From Maricaulis sp. (GTDB lineage: Bacteria; Pseudomonadota; Alphaproteobacteria; Caulobacterales; Maricaulaceae), in NCBI RefSeq assembly GCF_030149515.1, contig NZ_JASBRI010000015.1:79477-143476 (forward strand): DNA of 64,000 bases. The letters are read 5' to 3'. Shown here piece after piece: positions 19,691 to 29,417 of the stretch. The stretch's first letter is position 1, and the number at the start of each line of letters is the position of its first letter. The notes under the pieces are model-generated. The model saw only the letters and a program-made list of their open reading frames with translations. It was not told the DNA's origin and did not search any database. The position numbers and the translations under genes were made by a program.

Positions 19691-20206
19691 ATGACTGTTC
19701 CAGCGCTTTTCTCCTTCCTCGCAGCCGTCGCCGCGTCCCAGCACGGGGGCCATGTTCACGGCACCGGCACAATCGGCATCGCCGCCAGTGCAGATGGTGA
19801 TGTCGTTGCCGAACTGGTCGTACCGGCCGACACAATCTACGGCTTCGAGCGCGCGCCCCGCGACGAGACCGAACGCGGGATCATCGCGGCCGCGCATCGC
19901 CACCTGCTCGATACGGGCCGCGCGCTCAGCTTCAATCGCGAGGCCGCGTGCGATCCGTCCGGCAGCGCGATACTTGCGGGCCCGTTCGGCCATGACGCAC
20001 ATGACGACGCGGCCGACGAGGCCCATCACGACGTGTCGGTGACCTATCGGTTCCGGTGCGCCCGTCCCGGCCGCATCGAACGCGTGGAGACCGGTCTTTT
20101 CGCCCGTTTCCGGCGCTTCGAGGACATAGATGGCGTGTTCGTCGCCCCGGACCGGCAGACCGGGTTCGAACTCTCCGCCACGGCCCCGGCAGCGCGTCTG
20201 CGATGA
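19691..20206 (+). CDS. zrgA: Periplasmic zinc-regulated protein ZrgA (DUF2796)
   Basis: This 171-residue protein begins with a signal-like segment (about residues 1-16) followed at once by the histidine cluster QHGGHVHG. A second cluster, HDAHDDAADEAHHD, lies near residues 101-114. ADTIYGFERAPRDETER and a conserved C near residue 89 match the DUF2796 family, whose Vibrio member ZrgA is a zinc-responsive uptake component. It probably captures zinc in the periplasm for the ABC genes that follow. Its stop overlaps the ATPase start (ATGA). Whether the cargo is zinc rests on the family and the Zur-like sites. Confidence 0.85.
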   Translation: MTVPALFSFLAAVAASQHGGHVHGTGTIGIAASADGDVVAELVVPADTIYGFERAPRDETERGIIAAAHRHLLDTGRALSFNREAACDPSGSAILAGPFGHDAHDDAADEAHHDVSVTYRFRCARPGRIERVETGLFARFRRFEDIDGVFVAPDRQTGFELSATAPAARLR

Positions 20207-20922
20207 TGCCTGGCAGACCCGCCCATCCTGCCGCCATCGATATCGGGGCCCTGCGCCACGCCTGGCCCGGCGAGGCGGATATCCTTCGGATCGACCGCTT
20301 TCACGTTGCGGCCGGCGAACGGGTCTTTCTGGCGGGACCCAGCGGCAGCGGCAAGAGCACGCTGCTCGGCCTGATCGCCGGGATCACGCCCTGCCAGCAG
20401 GGCCGTGTTGCGATACTCGGCGATCCGGTGGGCGGCATGAGCCCGGCCCGGCGCGATGCCCACCGCGCGGCCCATATCGGCGTCATCTTCCAGCTCTTCA
20501 ATCTGGTCCCCTACCTGTCGGCGCTGGAGAATACCCTGCTGCCGCTGCGTTTCTCGCCGCAGCGCGCCGAACGCGTGCGCCGCACCGGCCAGACACCGGT
20601 AACCGAAGCCCGGCGCCTGCTGGATGTTCTCGGCCTGGATGAAACCACACTCGGAAAGCCTGCGACCGCGCTGAGCATCGGCCAGCAGCAGCGTGTGGCC
20701 GCAGCCCGGGCCCTGATCGGCCATCCCGGCCTGATCATCGCCGATGAGCCCACATCCGCGCTCGATCGGGAGAGCCGCGACGGCTTCATCGATCTGCTGA
20801 ACAGCGAATGCGCCCGCACCGGCGCCGCCCTCCTCTTTGTCAGCCACGATACCGCGCTGGCGGCCGGCTTCGACCGCCATGTCGATCTGCGCGACATCAA
20901 TCGCATGGCGATCGCGGCATGA
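20203..20922 (+). CDS. ABC transporter ATP-binding protein of the zrg-like locus
   Basis: This 239-residue ATPase has Walker A GPSGSGKST (about residues 45-53), the Q-loop in GVIFQLFNLVPYLSALEN, Walker B LIIADEPTSALD and the switch His in FVSHD. The signature is LSIGQQQRVAAARAL, with isoleucine in place of the usual glycine of LSGGQ. Sequence type is LolD/MacB-like, which pairs with FtsX-fold permeases such as the next gene. The start at 20203 (or the next ATG at 20206) overlaps the zrgA stop. It overlaps the permease by 4 bases. Confidence 0.92.
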   Translation: MMPGRPAHPAAIDIGALRHAWPGEADILRIDRFHVAAGERVFLAGPSGSGKSTLLGLIAGITPCQQGRVAILGDPVGGMSPARRDAHRAAHIGVIFQLFNLVPYLSALENTLLPLRFSPQRAERVRRTGQTPVTEARRLLDVLGLDETTLGKPATALSIGQQQRVAAARALIGHPGLIIADEPTSALDRESRDGFIDLLNSECARTGAALLFVSHDTALAAGFDRHVDLRDINRMAIAA

Positions 20923-22175
20923 GTGCGCCCCTCACCCGGCTGGCCCGCAAAAGCCTTCTCAATCGCGGCGTCTCGGTCGGCCTGACCGTGCTCTCGGTGG
21001 CACTCAGCGTGATGCTCTTCCTCGGCGTGGAGAAAATCCGGACCGGCGCACGCGACGGTTTCCACGCCACGATTTCCGGCACGGATCTCGTGGTCGGTGC
21101 CCGGGGCGGCGCGGTCAATCTCCTGCTCTACTCGGTTTTTCACCTTGGCGATCCGACGGCGAATATCGGCTGGGACAGCTACGAACGTGTCGCCACGGCC
21201 CCCGGCGTCGCCTGGACCGTGCCGGTTTCACTGGGCGACTCGCATCGCGGCTATCGCGTCGTCGGCACGACGCCGGCCTATTTCGATCGCTATCGCTACG
21301 GCCGGCGGCAGGCCCTCCGCTTTGCCGACGGGCGGGGATTTGACGGCATCTATCAGGCTGTGATCGGCGCCGAGACGGCCCGGCGGCTGGGCTATGGCCT
21401 GGGCGACGAGATCACGCTTTCGCACGGGATCGGCGAGGTCAGCTTTGCCGAGCACACCGGACACCCCTTCCAGATCACAGGCATTCTCGCTGCCACCGGC
21501 ACGCCCGTCGACCGGTCGGTACTGGTTTCGCTGGAAAGTCTCGAAGCGATTCATGCGGGCTGGGACAGCGGGGTTGCGCGATCCGGCGCGCAGGCCGCAA
21601 CCGGCGGCTCCGGCCTTCAGCCCGACAGCGTCACGGCCATCCTCGTGGGCACGGACAGCCCGATCCGGGTGCTGAGCCTGCAACGCCAGATCAACACCTA
21701 TCGCGGCGAGGCGCTGAGCGCGGTGATGCCGGGCGTGGCCCTCAGCCAGCTCTGGCGGGTGATCGGGGCGGGGGAAACCGCACTCCGCGCGATCTCCGTC
21801 CTGATCGTTTTCGTCGGACTCTCCGGCATTCTCACCGCCCTTTCGGCCGGACTCAACGAACGCCGGCGGGAGATGGCGGTGCTGCGGGCGATCGGCGCCA
21901 GACCGCAGGAAATCTTCGCTCTGATGACGCTGGAAGCCGCCGCCATCGCCTTCGCCGGTGCGCTCGCGGGCATCCTGGCGGTCAATCTCGCCTTCCTTGC
22001 CGTTTCCGCCCGGGTAATGCGCCGCTACGGCCTAGATCTGGGACAGGCCGGTCCCGGCCTCACCGATCTCGGCGTGCTGGCCGCGGTCACCCTGGCCGCC
22101 GCGGTCCTGGGCAGCTGGCCGGCCTGGCGCGCCCAGCGCAACGCCCTCGCCGACGGATTGTCCATACGCCTGTGA
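20919..22175 (+). CDS. FtsX-type ABC transporter permease of the zrg-like locus
   Basis: This 418-residue permease has an N-terminal helix (about residues 17-37), a large periplasmic domain, and three C-terminal helices with the FtsX/MacB pattern: ISVLIVFVGLSGILTALSAGLNERRREMAVLRAIGARPQEIF. These mechanotransmission-type permeases usually do not move small ions through a channel, so the family's link to zinc uptake is mechanistically unclear. The ATG overlaps the ATPase stop, and its own TGA overlaps the GTG of the DUF3299 gene, so all four genes are coupled. Confidence 0.9.
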   Translation: MSAPLTRLARKSLLNRGVSVGLTVLSVALSVMLFLGVEKIRTGARDGFHATISGTDLVVGARGGAVNLLLYSVFHLGDPTANIGWDSYERVATAPGVAWTVPVSLGDSHRGYRVVGTTPAYFDRYRYGRRQALRFADGRGFDGIYQAVIGAETARRLGYGLGDEITLSHGIGEVSFAEHTGHPFQITGILAATGTPVDRSVLVSLESLEAIHAGWDSGVARSGAQAATGGSGLQPDSVTAILVGTDSPIRVLSLQRQINTYRGEALSAVMPGVALSQLWRVIGAGETALRAISVLIVFVGLSGILTALSAGLNERRREMAVLRAIGARPQEIFALMTLEAAAIAFAGALAGILAVNLAFLAVSARVMRRYGLDLGQAGPGLTDLGVLAAVTLAAAVLGSWPAWRAQRNALADGLSIRL

Positions 22176-22831
22176 GACCCACCATGCCCCGCCTCGCCCT
22201 CGCTCCGCTTTTCGCCCTTCTGCTCGCCGCCTGCGACGCCGATATATCCGGGACTTCCCCTCCTGGTCCCCCGGCCGGGGCGGCGGACCGGTCCCCGGCG
22301 GCCGATGACAATGCCCCTCTGCGCGCCCAGCCCCCGTCCGGGACGGCATCGCCGGAAACGGTACCGAAGGAACGGCCCGGCGATATGGCCCTGACGATCA
22401 ATTGGGACGATCTCCTGCCCGAAGGCGAGCTTGAACGGCTGGAGGAACTCTATGCCGCAGCCTATTCCATGTCCGAGCTGAACCATTTCGGCGGCCAGGC
22501 GCCGCAGATCGGCACGTTCAATGTGGAGGAGGCCCTGATCGGCCAGACGATACGCATGCCCGGCTATATCCTGCCGCTGGACTACGAGGCCCGCGACGAG
22601 CTTACGGAATTCCTTCTTGTGCCCTATTTCGGCGCCTGCGTTCACACGCCTCCTCCGCCACCCAACCAGATCGTCTACGTCACGACGGGCGAGCCGGTGG
22701 ATATCGCCGAAGTCTGGGCGCCGGTCTGGGTCACCGGCGTTCTCAGTGCCGACCGGCACGACAACGAGATGGGCGACGCGGCCTATACGCTGGACCTGAT
22801 CGCCCACGAACCCTATGAGCGCCGGCGCTAG
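22172..22831 (+). CDS. DUF3299 lipoprotein of the zrg-like locus
   Basis: This 219-residue protein has a signal peptide ending in LLLAAC, a good lipobox with the cysteine at about residue 21. A proline-rich linker follows, then the DUF3299 domain: [24 protein letters not shown] and [24 protein letters not shown]. The domain is regularly found beside DUF2796 and ABC genes in zinc-regulated loci. It is probably anchored in a membrane facing the periplasm. The start is a GTG overlapping the permease stop, or the ATG at 22184. Its end overlaps the convergent smpB by 4 bases. Confidence 0.85.
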   Translation: MRPTMPRLALAPLFALLLAACDADISGTSPPGPPAGAADRSPAADDNAPLRAQPPSGTASPETVPKERPGDMALTINWDDLLPEGELERLEELYAAAYSMSELNHFGGQAPQIGTFNVEEALIGQTIRMPGYILPLDYEARDELTEFLLVPYFGACVHTPPPPPNQIVYVTTGEPVDIAEVWAPVWVTGVLSADRHDNEMGDAAYTLDLIAHEPYERRR

Positions 22832-23298
22832 CCGAAATTCTTCAGCAGACGGGATTTCTGCTTGTCCCATTCGCGCCGCTTGATGGTCTCGCGCTTGTCG
22901 ACCGTCTTCTTGCCCTTGGCCAGACCGATCTGGAGTTTGGCGATGCCGCGATGGTTGAAGAAGAGCCGCAGCGGGATAATGGTGCGGCCATCCCTGGTCA
23001 CGGCACCGGTGAGCTGGGCGATCTCCTTCTTCTTCAACAGGAGTTTGCGGTGCCGCCGCGGCTCGTGATTGAAGCGGTTGGCCGGGCCGTAGGGCGGGAT
23101 GTCGGCATTGATCAGCCAGATCTCGCCCTTTTCCGGCGAGACATAGCTTTCCGCGATGTTCGCACGGCCCTCGCGCAGGGATTTGACCTCCGAGCCCATC
23201 AGCATCAGGCCGGCTTCGAAAGTCTCCTCGATTTCATAATCGAACCGGGCGCGCCGGTTGACGGCGACGGCCCCGGTTTCCGTCTTCGGCTTGCTCAT
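22828..23298 (-). CDS. smpB: SsrA-binding protein SmpB
   Basis: This 156-residue partner of tmRNA rescues stalled ribosomes. The conserved core reads [37 protein letters not shown], followed by [20 protein letters not shown]. The basic C-terminal tail with [16 protein letters not shown] mimics mRNA in the A site. It starts 6 bases after dapA on the same strand, a frequent alphaproteobacterial pairing. The tmRNA gene is not seen in the window. Confidence 0.96.
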   Translation of the reverse strand: MSKPKTETGAVAVNRRARFDYEIEETFEAGLMLMGSEVKSLREGRANIAESYVSPEKGEIWLINADIPPYGPANRFNHEPRRHRKLLLKKKEIAQLTGAVTRDGRTIIPLRLFFNHRGIAKLQIGLAKGKKTVDKRETIKRREWDKQKSRLLKNFG

Positions 23299-23304
23299 AG
23301 TGTC

Positions 23305-24192
23305 CTACACGTCCGCCGGCTCGAGAAGTCCGGCCATCGCCAGCGCCTCGCGCACAGCCTTTCTCGAAGCTTCGTCAGGCTCGGTCAGGGGCAGGCGCAG
23401 CTCGGTATTCATGACCCCCAGGAGCGACATGGCGTATTTGCTCGGTCCCGGGCTGGAGGAGGAAAACAGTGCGTGATGCAAAGGCAGAAGCCTGTCGTTC
23501 AGGGTCCGCGCCGTCTCCCAGTCGCCGTTCAGGGTCGCCTCCTGGAATTTCGCGCACAATCCGGGCGCCACGTTGGACGTCACCGAGATCGCACCCACAC
23601 CACCGGTAGCGTTGAAACCCAGCGCGGTCGGATCGTCACCGGACAGCTGTACGAAATCGGGACCGATCAGGCGCCGATGCTGGGCCACACGCGCCATGTC
23701 GCCGGTGGCGTCCTTGATGCCGACCACATTCGCGAGCGTCGCGATCCGCGCCACGGTTTCGGCGGCAATATCGACGACCGTACGCCCCGGCACATTGTAG
23801 ACGACGATCGGGAGATCGACGGCTTCGCTAATGGCCCGGAAATGCCGGTACAGGCCTTCCGCATTGGGTTTGTTGTAATAGGGTGCGACGACCAGGCCGG
23901 CATCGGCACCCAGTTCCTTCGCGCGGGCCTGGTTCTGGATCGCCACGGCGGTGTTGTTCGAGCCCGTGCCGGCAATGACGGGGACACGCCCCCCTGCCGT
24001 CTCGATCACGATCTCGACCACGCGCATGTGTTCCTCGAAGGTCAGCGTGGCGCTTTCCCCAGTCGTGCCGCAGGGAACCAGGCCGTGCGAGCCCGCCACG
24101 ATCTGGCGCTCGGCCAGCGCAGCAACGGCATCCTCGTCAACGGCCCCATTCTTGAAGGGGGTGACCAGCGCAGTGATGGACCCTTTGAACAT
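23305..24192 (-). CDS. dapA: 4-hydroxy-tetrahydrodipicolinate synthase
   Basis: This 295-residue TIM-barrel aldolase condenses pyruvate with aspartate semialdehyde in lysine and meso-diaminopimelate synthesis. The N-terminal GSITALVTPFKNGAVDEDA, the GTTGESATLTFEEH site, the tyrosine in VVYNVPGRTVVD and the Schiff-base lysine in VVGIKDATGDMARV are all present. It is followed by smpB after 6 bases and is divergent from slt; the 145-base gap between their starts holds both promoters. Confidence 0.96.
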   Translation of the reverse strand: MFKGSITALVTPFKNGAVDEDAVAALAERQIVAGSHGLVPCGTTGESATLTFEEHMRVVEIVIETAGGRVPVIAGTGSNNTAVAIQNQARAKELGADAGLVVAPYYNKPNAEGLYRHFRAISEAVDLPIVVYNVPGRTVVDIAAETVARIATLANVVGIKDATGDMARVAQHRRLIGPDFVQLSGDDPTALGFNATGGVGAISVTSNVAPGLCAKFQEATLNGDWETARTLNDRLLPLHHALFSSSSPGPSKYAMSLLGVMNTELRLPLTEPDEASRKAVREALAMAGLLEPADV

Positions 24193-24337
24193 GTTTCAAT
24201 CCCGGAAACCGCAAAACGAGCGCGCGACCATATCGGTGGCGGCGGACACGGCCAAGTCTTCTTGTCAAGTCTGGACAGTCGGCCGGATTTGGGCCGATGA
24301 TGGGCGGCCTACTCGGTCAGAAAGTGTTCCACGATCC

Positions 24338-26392
24338 ATGATCGCCCGTTGTCTCTCCGTCCTGGCGCTGCTCGCTGTCGCCGTGCCGGCCTTCGCCGAT
24401 GAAGTGCCCACGCCGCGCATCCGCCCCGAACCGGTGAATTTCTCGCAGTATCTTTCCGATGCCGACTTCACCCGCTTCCGCCGCGGCCTCGATGCGGCCG
24501 ACGACGAAGACTGGGATACGGTCCGCGACATCCGGCTGGACCTGACGGACACGTCGGCGCGCAATATCCTGTTGTGGCGCATCGCCCTTGGCGATCCGCG
24601 CTCCACCTTCCTCGAGCTCGATCTGGCCCTCAGCGAACTCGACAACTGGCCGCGCGACAGTTTCATCCGTTCGGAAGCCGAATCCAAGATCGACGATAGC
24701 GGGCTGACAGCCCCCTTCATCGTCAACTGGTTCCAGGCCAACCCTCCGGCCACCGGCCGCGGCAAGGTCAGCTATGCCGAAGCCCTGATCGAGGTCGGGC
24801 GCGTCGACGAAGGCGAGGCCCTGCTGCGCGAGGCCTGGAGCGGCGACTACCTGCCGCTCGATGCACAGCGCGACACCTATCAGACCCATCGCGACCGCCT
24901 TAGCGAAGCCGATCACATGGCCCGGATCGACTATCTGATCTGGTCCAATCAGCGCACAGCGGCCCGCCGCGTCCTGCCCCTGCTCAGCGGCACCAACCGC
25001 GATCTCGCCGATGCCCGCCTGCGCCTGGCCGGGCGGCAGAGCGGGGTGGATCGCGCGGTCGACCGCGTTCCCGCCTCCATGGTGGGCGACCCGGGCCTGG
25101 TCTTCGAACGCGCACGCTGGAGGCGCCGGGCCGGATTGCGCGACGATGTCCTGCCGCTGCTCCTGCAACTGCCCGACGCTTACGGCAATGTGAACGCGCT
25201 GGAACTGATGTGGACCGAACGCAAGCTGATGATCCTGACCCTGATCCGGGATCGGGACTACGACACCGCCTATCAGCTGGCCCGGGCCCATGGCCTGTCC
25301 TCGGGCGCGGACTTCGCGGATGCTGAATTCATGGCGGGCTGGCTGGCCCTGGTCCATCTCGACCGGCCGGAGGATGCCCTCGCCCACTTCACGCGGCTGC
25401 GCGACAATGTCACCACGCCGGTGTCGCAATCGCGCGGCTCCTACTGGATGGCCCGGGCCGCCGACGCGCTGGGCCGTCACGAGGAGGCGGCGGCCTATTA
25501 CGCCGAGGCGGGCGAACACTCCACTGCCTATTACGGCCAGCTGGGCGTTACCCAGCTGACCGGCGCCGACAGTATCCTGGCGCTCGAACGCGACCCGGAG
25601 CCGACCGAAGAGACACGCATCCGTTTCGAGGCCCGCCCGCTGGTCCGGGCCATGCGCCTGCTGGCCGAGCAGGACGAGGAATATTATTTCCGCCTCTTCT
25701 CATACCGGCTGGACGACCAGCTGACCGATCCGGCCGAATCCGTCCTGCTGGCACGCCTCGCCTCGAATTATCTCTATATCCGCCAGTCGGTCCGTGCGGC
25801 CAAGGCGGCGCGCCTGCGCGGCATTATCCTGCCGCAGAGCGCCTATCCCACGATCGAGCTGCCGCAAGTCGCCTCGCTGCGACCGGAAGATGCGCTGGTG
25901 CATTCGGTGATCCGCCAGGAAACCGAATTCGGCCAGCACGCCGTATCCGGCGCCGGTGCGCGCGGCATGATGCAGATGCTGCCCTCAACCGCCCGGGCCA
26001 CCGCCCGCCAGATCGGCGAGCCCTATCGTTTCAACTGGCTGACCGACGATCTCGACTACAATCTCACCCTGGGCATGCACCATCTTGCCGACGTGGTGAA
26101 CGAATTCGACGGTTCCTATGTGCTGGCCCTGGCCGCCTACAATGCCGGCGCCCACCGCGCCCGGCGATGGATCCAGGATTATGGCGATCCGCGCGATCCC
26201 GACGTCGACCCGATCGACTGGGTGGAGAGTATTCCGTTCTCGGAGACCCGCAATTACGTTCAGCGCGTCATGGAAAACCTGCAGGTTTACCGCTCACGCC
26301 TTAACGACGACGCGGCTGTCCCGCTGGAGATCGAAAGCGATCTGCGGCGGGGTTCGGCACCGGTCGTGGTTCTGGCGGAGGACGGGGAGTAA
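24338..26392 (+). CDS. slt: Soluble lytic murein transglycosylase
   Basis: This 684-residue periplasmic enzyme cleaves the MurNAc-GlcNAc bond of peptidoglycan with anhydro-muramic product. A signal peptide (residues 1-20, ending AFA) is followed by a superhelical TPR-like region of about 480 residues. The C-terminal SLT domain has catalytic E528 in VIRQETEFGQHAVSGAGARGMMQ-type sequence, the SGAGARGMMQMLP motif and the ALAAYNAGAHRARRW motif. Length and order match the Slt70 class. The ATG at 24338 is chosen because the signal peptide starts there; a longer frame upstream antisense to dapA is not coding. Confidence 0.93.
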   Translation: MIARCLSVLALLAVAVPAFADEVPTPRIRPEPVNFSQYLSDADFTRFRRGLDAADDEDWDTVRDIRLDLTDTSARNILLWRIALGDPRSTFLELDLALSELDNWPRDSFIRSEAESKIDDSGLTAPFIVNWFQANPPATGRGKVSYAEALIEVGRVDEGEALLREAWSGDYLPLDAQRDTYQTHRDRLSEADHMARIDYLIWSNQRTAARRVLPLLSGTNRDLADARLRLAGRQSGVDRAVDRVPASMVGDPGLVFERARWRRRAGLRDDVLPLLLQLPDAYGNVNALELMWTERKLMILTLIRDRDYDTAYQLARAHGLSSGADFADAEFMAGWLALVHLDRPEDALAHFTRLRDNVTTPVSQSRGSYWMARAADALGRHEEAAAYYAEAGEHSTAYYGQLGVTQLTGADSILALERDPEPTEETRIRFEARPLVRAMRLLAEQDEEYYFRLFSYRLDDQLTDPAESVLLARLASNYLYIRQSVRAAKAARLRGIILPQSAYPTIELPQVASLRPEDALVHSVIRQETEFGQHAVSGAGARGMMQMLPSTARATARQIGEPYRFNWLTDDLDYNLTLGMHHLADVVNEFDGSYVLALAAYNAGAHRARRWIQDYGDPRDPDVDPIDWVESIPFSETRNYVQRVMENLQVYRSRLNDDAAVPLEIESDLRRGSAPVVVLAEDGE

Positions 26393-26496
26393 GCGCCCAG
26401 CGGGGTTCGATGCGGCGAGCGCCAGGGATACGGACAATCAGCACATGCTTGTTGTCCGGCTGGCAGTAGATCGCGTGGCTTGAGTGTTCGTTGCGC

Positions 26497-27486
26497 CTAA
26501 GCGCGCTCCAGCGCCCGCGTGAACATTGCCCTGTCCACATTCCCGCCGGTGGCGAACACGCAGACCGTCCTTCCGGCTACGTCGAGCTTGCCCGAGAGGA
26601 CGGCGGCCAGCGCCACGATTCCGCCGGGTTCGGTGACGATTTTCAGATGCCGCCAGGCAAAGGCCATGGCGTCGAGGGCGTCCTCGTCGCTGACGGCGGC
26701 CGACCCGGCCAGTTGCTGCGCGTTCAACGACCAGGTCAGCTCTCCCGGTGTGGGCGTGATGATGGCGTCGCAGATCGAACCGGTCAGACGGTCGTTTGTC
26801 TCGCGCCGGCCGGAGGCCAGCGACCGGCCGTGATCGTCGAAGCCTTCCGGCTCGGCGACGAAGATCTGCGTGGCGGGGTGATGGTGCAGCATGGCCAGCC
26901 CCACACCGGCAATCAGCCCGCCGCCGCCGGCGCCGCAGATCACCATGTCCGCCCCTGCACCGTATTCCGCCAGCTGCTCGGCCGCCTCGAGGCCCGCCGT
27001 GCCCTGGCCGGCGATGATGAAAGGGTCCTCATAGGGCGGCACCAGGATACGCCCTTCGGCTTCGGCGATGGCCCGGCCCATCTCCTCCCGGCTCTGCGTG
27101 GCCCGGTCGAAAGAGATCACCTCCCCGCCCCAGAAGGTCACACCGTCGACCTTGGACCGGGGCGCATCGGTCGGCATCAGGATTTTCGCGCTGGTGCCGT
27201 TCAGCCGCGCCGCCGCCGCCACACCCTGGGCGTGATTGCCGGAGGAATAGGCGATGACGCCCCGCGCCTTTTCGGCGTCGGACAGGCGGGAAATGCGGTT
27301 GAAGGCGCCGCGGAACTTGAACGAGCCCGTCCGCTGCAGGCATTCGGCCTTCACGAAGATGCGGGCCCCGGTCAAGTCGTCCAGAAGGTCGTTGCGCAAA
27401 AGCGGCGTACGCACGGCATGGCCCGCCAGCCGGCGCGCGGCATCGGCGACATTCTCATAGGACGGAGGGGCGATCTGTTGCAGCAT
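26497..27486 (-). CDS. Threonine/serine dehydratase-like PLP enzyme
   Basis: This 329-residue fold-type II PLP enzyme has the cofactor lysine in TGSFKFRGAFNRI (about residues 44-56), AYSSGNHAQGVAAAARL for substrate binding, and GAGGGGLIAGVGLA for the PLP phosphate. It lacks the ACT regulatory domain of biosynthetic IlvA, so it is more like the catabolic threonine ammonia-lyase, serine racemase or hydroxyaspartate ammonia-lyase group. The exact substrate cannot be fixed by eye. The ATG at 27486 is preferred; an upstream GTG-type extension to 27513 is possible. It faces the long-chain acyl-CoA ligase gene across 169 bases. Confidence 0.85.
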   Translation of the reverse strand: MLQQIAPPSYENVADAARRLAGHAVRTPLLRNDLLDDLTGARIFVKAECLQRTGSFKFRGAFNRISRLSDAEKARGVIAYSSGNHAQGVAAAARLNGTSAKILMPTDAPRSKVDGVTFWGGEVISFDRATQSREEMGRAIAEAEGRILVPPYEDPFIIAGQGTAGLEAAEQLAEYGAGADMVICGAGGGGLIAGVGLAMLHHHPATQIFVAEPEGFDDHGRSLASGRRETNDRLTGSICDAIITPTPGELTWSLNAQQLAGSAAVSDEDALDAMAFAWRHLKIVTEPGGIVALAAVLSGKLDVAGRTVCVFATGGNVDRAMFTRALERA

Positions 27487-27655
27487 GTCGGGCGTTCCTT
27501 TCGTGCAAGCCATGCGAATCCGGCCCCCCGGCCGTCACGGAAACGCTTAGGCAATACAGCGCGATTGAGCAAAGGGATTGCGCCGTCGCCGCTTAGGCCG
27601 TTTGATTGGGCAAAACACCAAAACCTCGAACGGTCGATTGAATAAGGGGAGAAAC

Positions 27656-29308
27656 ATGACCTTGCGCGCACACATGATGGACTGTCCGTTGATGATTTCG
27701 GATATTCTTGTCCATGCTGCGAAGTGCCATGGCGATCAGGAAATCGTCACGCGCCTGCCGGAGAGCGGGCAGATCCACCGGCAGAACTACGCCCGGACGC
27801 ACGAGCGCACGAAACAGCTCGCCAATGCGCTCCAGAAGAAGCTGAAAATCCGCGAAGGCGACCGGGTTGCGACCATCGCCTGGAACTCCCACCGCCATTT
27901 CGAACTCTATTATGCCATCTCCGGCGTCGGCGCGGTGGTGCACACGGTCAATCCGCGCCTCGATCCCAAGCAGATCGTCTGGATGCTGGACCATGCCCAG
28001 GCCAAGGCGGTCTTCTTCGACAAGCAGTTCGCACCCCTGATCGACGGCATCGCCAAGGCCTGCAAGTCGGTGAAGAACTGGGTGCTGATGACCGACAAGT
28101 CGCATGCCGACGCAGTCCAGACCAGATCTAAGACCTATGAGGAACTCATCGGCGACCAGCCGGCCGATTTCGACTGGCCGGTCTTCGACGAGAATGCCGC
28201 GGCAGGCCTTTGCTATACGTCCGGCACGACGGGCGACCCCAAGGGCGTGCTCTATTCGCACCGCTCCAACGTGCTGCACGCCCTGGCCTGCAATGCCTCG
28301 GATGTCATCGGCGTGGGCGCGCGCGGCAATCTGATGCCGGTCGTGCCCATGTTCCACGTCAATGCCTGGGGTATTCCCTATGCCGCGCCGATGAGCGGGG
28401 CGAAACTGGTCATGCCCGGCGCCCAGCTGGACGGACCCAGCCTGCACGAGCTGATCGAGGGTGAGAAAGTGTCCTATGTCGCCGGCGTGCCGACGGTCTG
28501 GCTCGGCCTGCTGAACTATCTGGACAAGGAGCAAAAGCGCATCGACAGCGTCGAGCGCGTGCTGATCGGCGGTTCCGCCCTGCCCGAGGCGCTGCTGCGG
28601 GCCTATGAGGACCGCTATGGCGTAACCATGCAGCAAGGCTGGGGCATGACCGAGATGAGCCCGCTGGGCACGGTCAACGCCCTCCTGCCCAAGCATGACG
28701 GGCTCGACCGCGAGGAGATCGTCAAGATCAAGCTGAAACAGGGCCGGCTGGTCTTCGGCGTAGGCATGCGCATCGTCGACGACGAAGGCAGGGAACTGCC
28801 CTGGGACGGCCAGTCCTCCGGCCATGTCCAGGTGCGCGGCCCCTGGATCGCCTCCTCCTATTATCGCGGAGCGGGCGCGGAGAGTTTCACCGGAGATGGC
28901 TGGTTCTCCACCGGAGATGTGGCGCATATGGACGGAAATGGCTTCATGACCATCACCGACCGGTCCAAGGATGTGATCAAGACGGGCGGGGAGTGGATTT
29001 CCTCCATCGATCTGGAAAATGCCGCCATGGGCCATCCCGACGTCGCCATGGCCGCCGCCGTGGGCATGCCGCACCCGAAATGGCAGGAACGTCCGCTGCT
29101 CATCGTGCAGGTCAAGGACGGCATCGAACAGTCCGACGCCACCCGGGACTCGATCCTGGAATACCTGCGCGGCGAAGTGCCGAAATGGTGGCTGCCCGAT
29201 GCGATCGAATTCGTCGACGAAATGCCGATCGGCGCCACGGGCAAGATCCTCAAGACCAAGCTGCGGGAGATGTTCAAGGACTATGAGTTCCCGGGCGTCG
29301 AGGCCTAG
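27656..29308 (+). CDS. Medium/long-chain acyl-CoA synthetase (AMP-forming)
   Basis: This 550-residue adenylate-forming ligase activates fatty acids to acyl-CoA. The P-loop motif is CYTSGTTGDPKGVLYSHRS (about residues 183-201), followed by the A5 region QQGWGMTEMSPLG, A7/A8 GWFSTGDVAHMDGNGFMTITDRSKDVIKTGGEW and the C-terminal lysine region IGATGKILKTKLRE. Similarity is to the FadD-like AlkK type acting on medium to long chains. The start at 27656 has AAGGGGAG 6 bases upstream. A strong intrinsic terminator follows within 60 bases. Confidence 0.92.
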   Translation: MTLRAHMMDCPLMISDILVHAAKCHGDQEIVTRLPESGQIHRQNYARTHERTKQLANALQKKLKIREGDRVATIAWNSHRHFELYYAISGVGAVVHTVNPRLDPKQIVWMLDHAQAKAVFFDKQFAPLIDGIAKACKSVKNWVLMTDKSHADAVQTRSKTYEELIGDQPADFDWPVFDENAAAGLCYTSGTTGDPKGVLYSHRSNVLHALACNASDVIGVGARGNLMPVVPMFHVNAWGIPYAAPMSGAKLVMPGAQLDGPSLHELIEGEKVSYVAGVPTVWLGLLNYLDKEQKRIDSVERVLIGGSALPEALLRAYEDRYGVTMQQGWGMTEMSPLGTVNALLPKHDGLDREEIVKIKLKQGRLVFGVGMRIVDDEGRELPWDGQSSGHVQVRGPWIASSYYRGAGAESFTGDGWFSTGDVAHMDGNGFMTITDRSKDVIKTGGEWISSIDLENAAMGHPDVAMAAAVGMPHPKWQERPLLIVQVKDGIEQSDATRDSILEYLRGEVPKWWLPDAIEFVDEMPIGATGKILKTKLREMFKDYEFPGVEA

Positions 29309-29329
29309 ACCTCCGGGAATACTCCCAAC

Positions 29330-29364
29330 AACACCCCCCGGCATTCGCCGGGGGGTGTTTTTTT
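29330..29364 (+). terminator. Intrinsic terminator after the acyl-CoA ligase
   Basis: A 13-bp perfect stem (AACACCCCCCGGC paired with GCCGGGGGGTGTT) around the loop ATTC is followed by a run of seven T. It starts 21 bases after the stop codon. It also lies between the ligase and the convergent SDR gene and could work in both directions. Confidence 0.92.
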
Positions 29365-29417
29365 GTCCCGGACACGATCCACCCGCCCTGCAGGGCGAGA
29401 ATGCATGCCCGCCTGTC

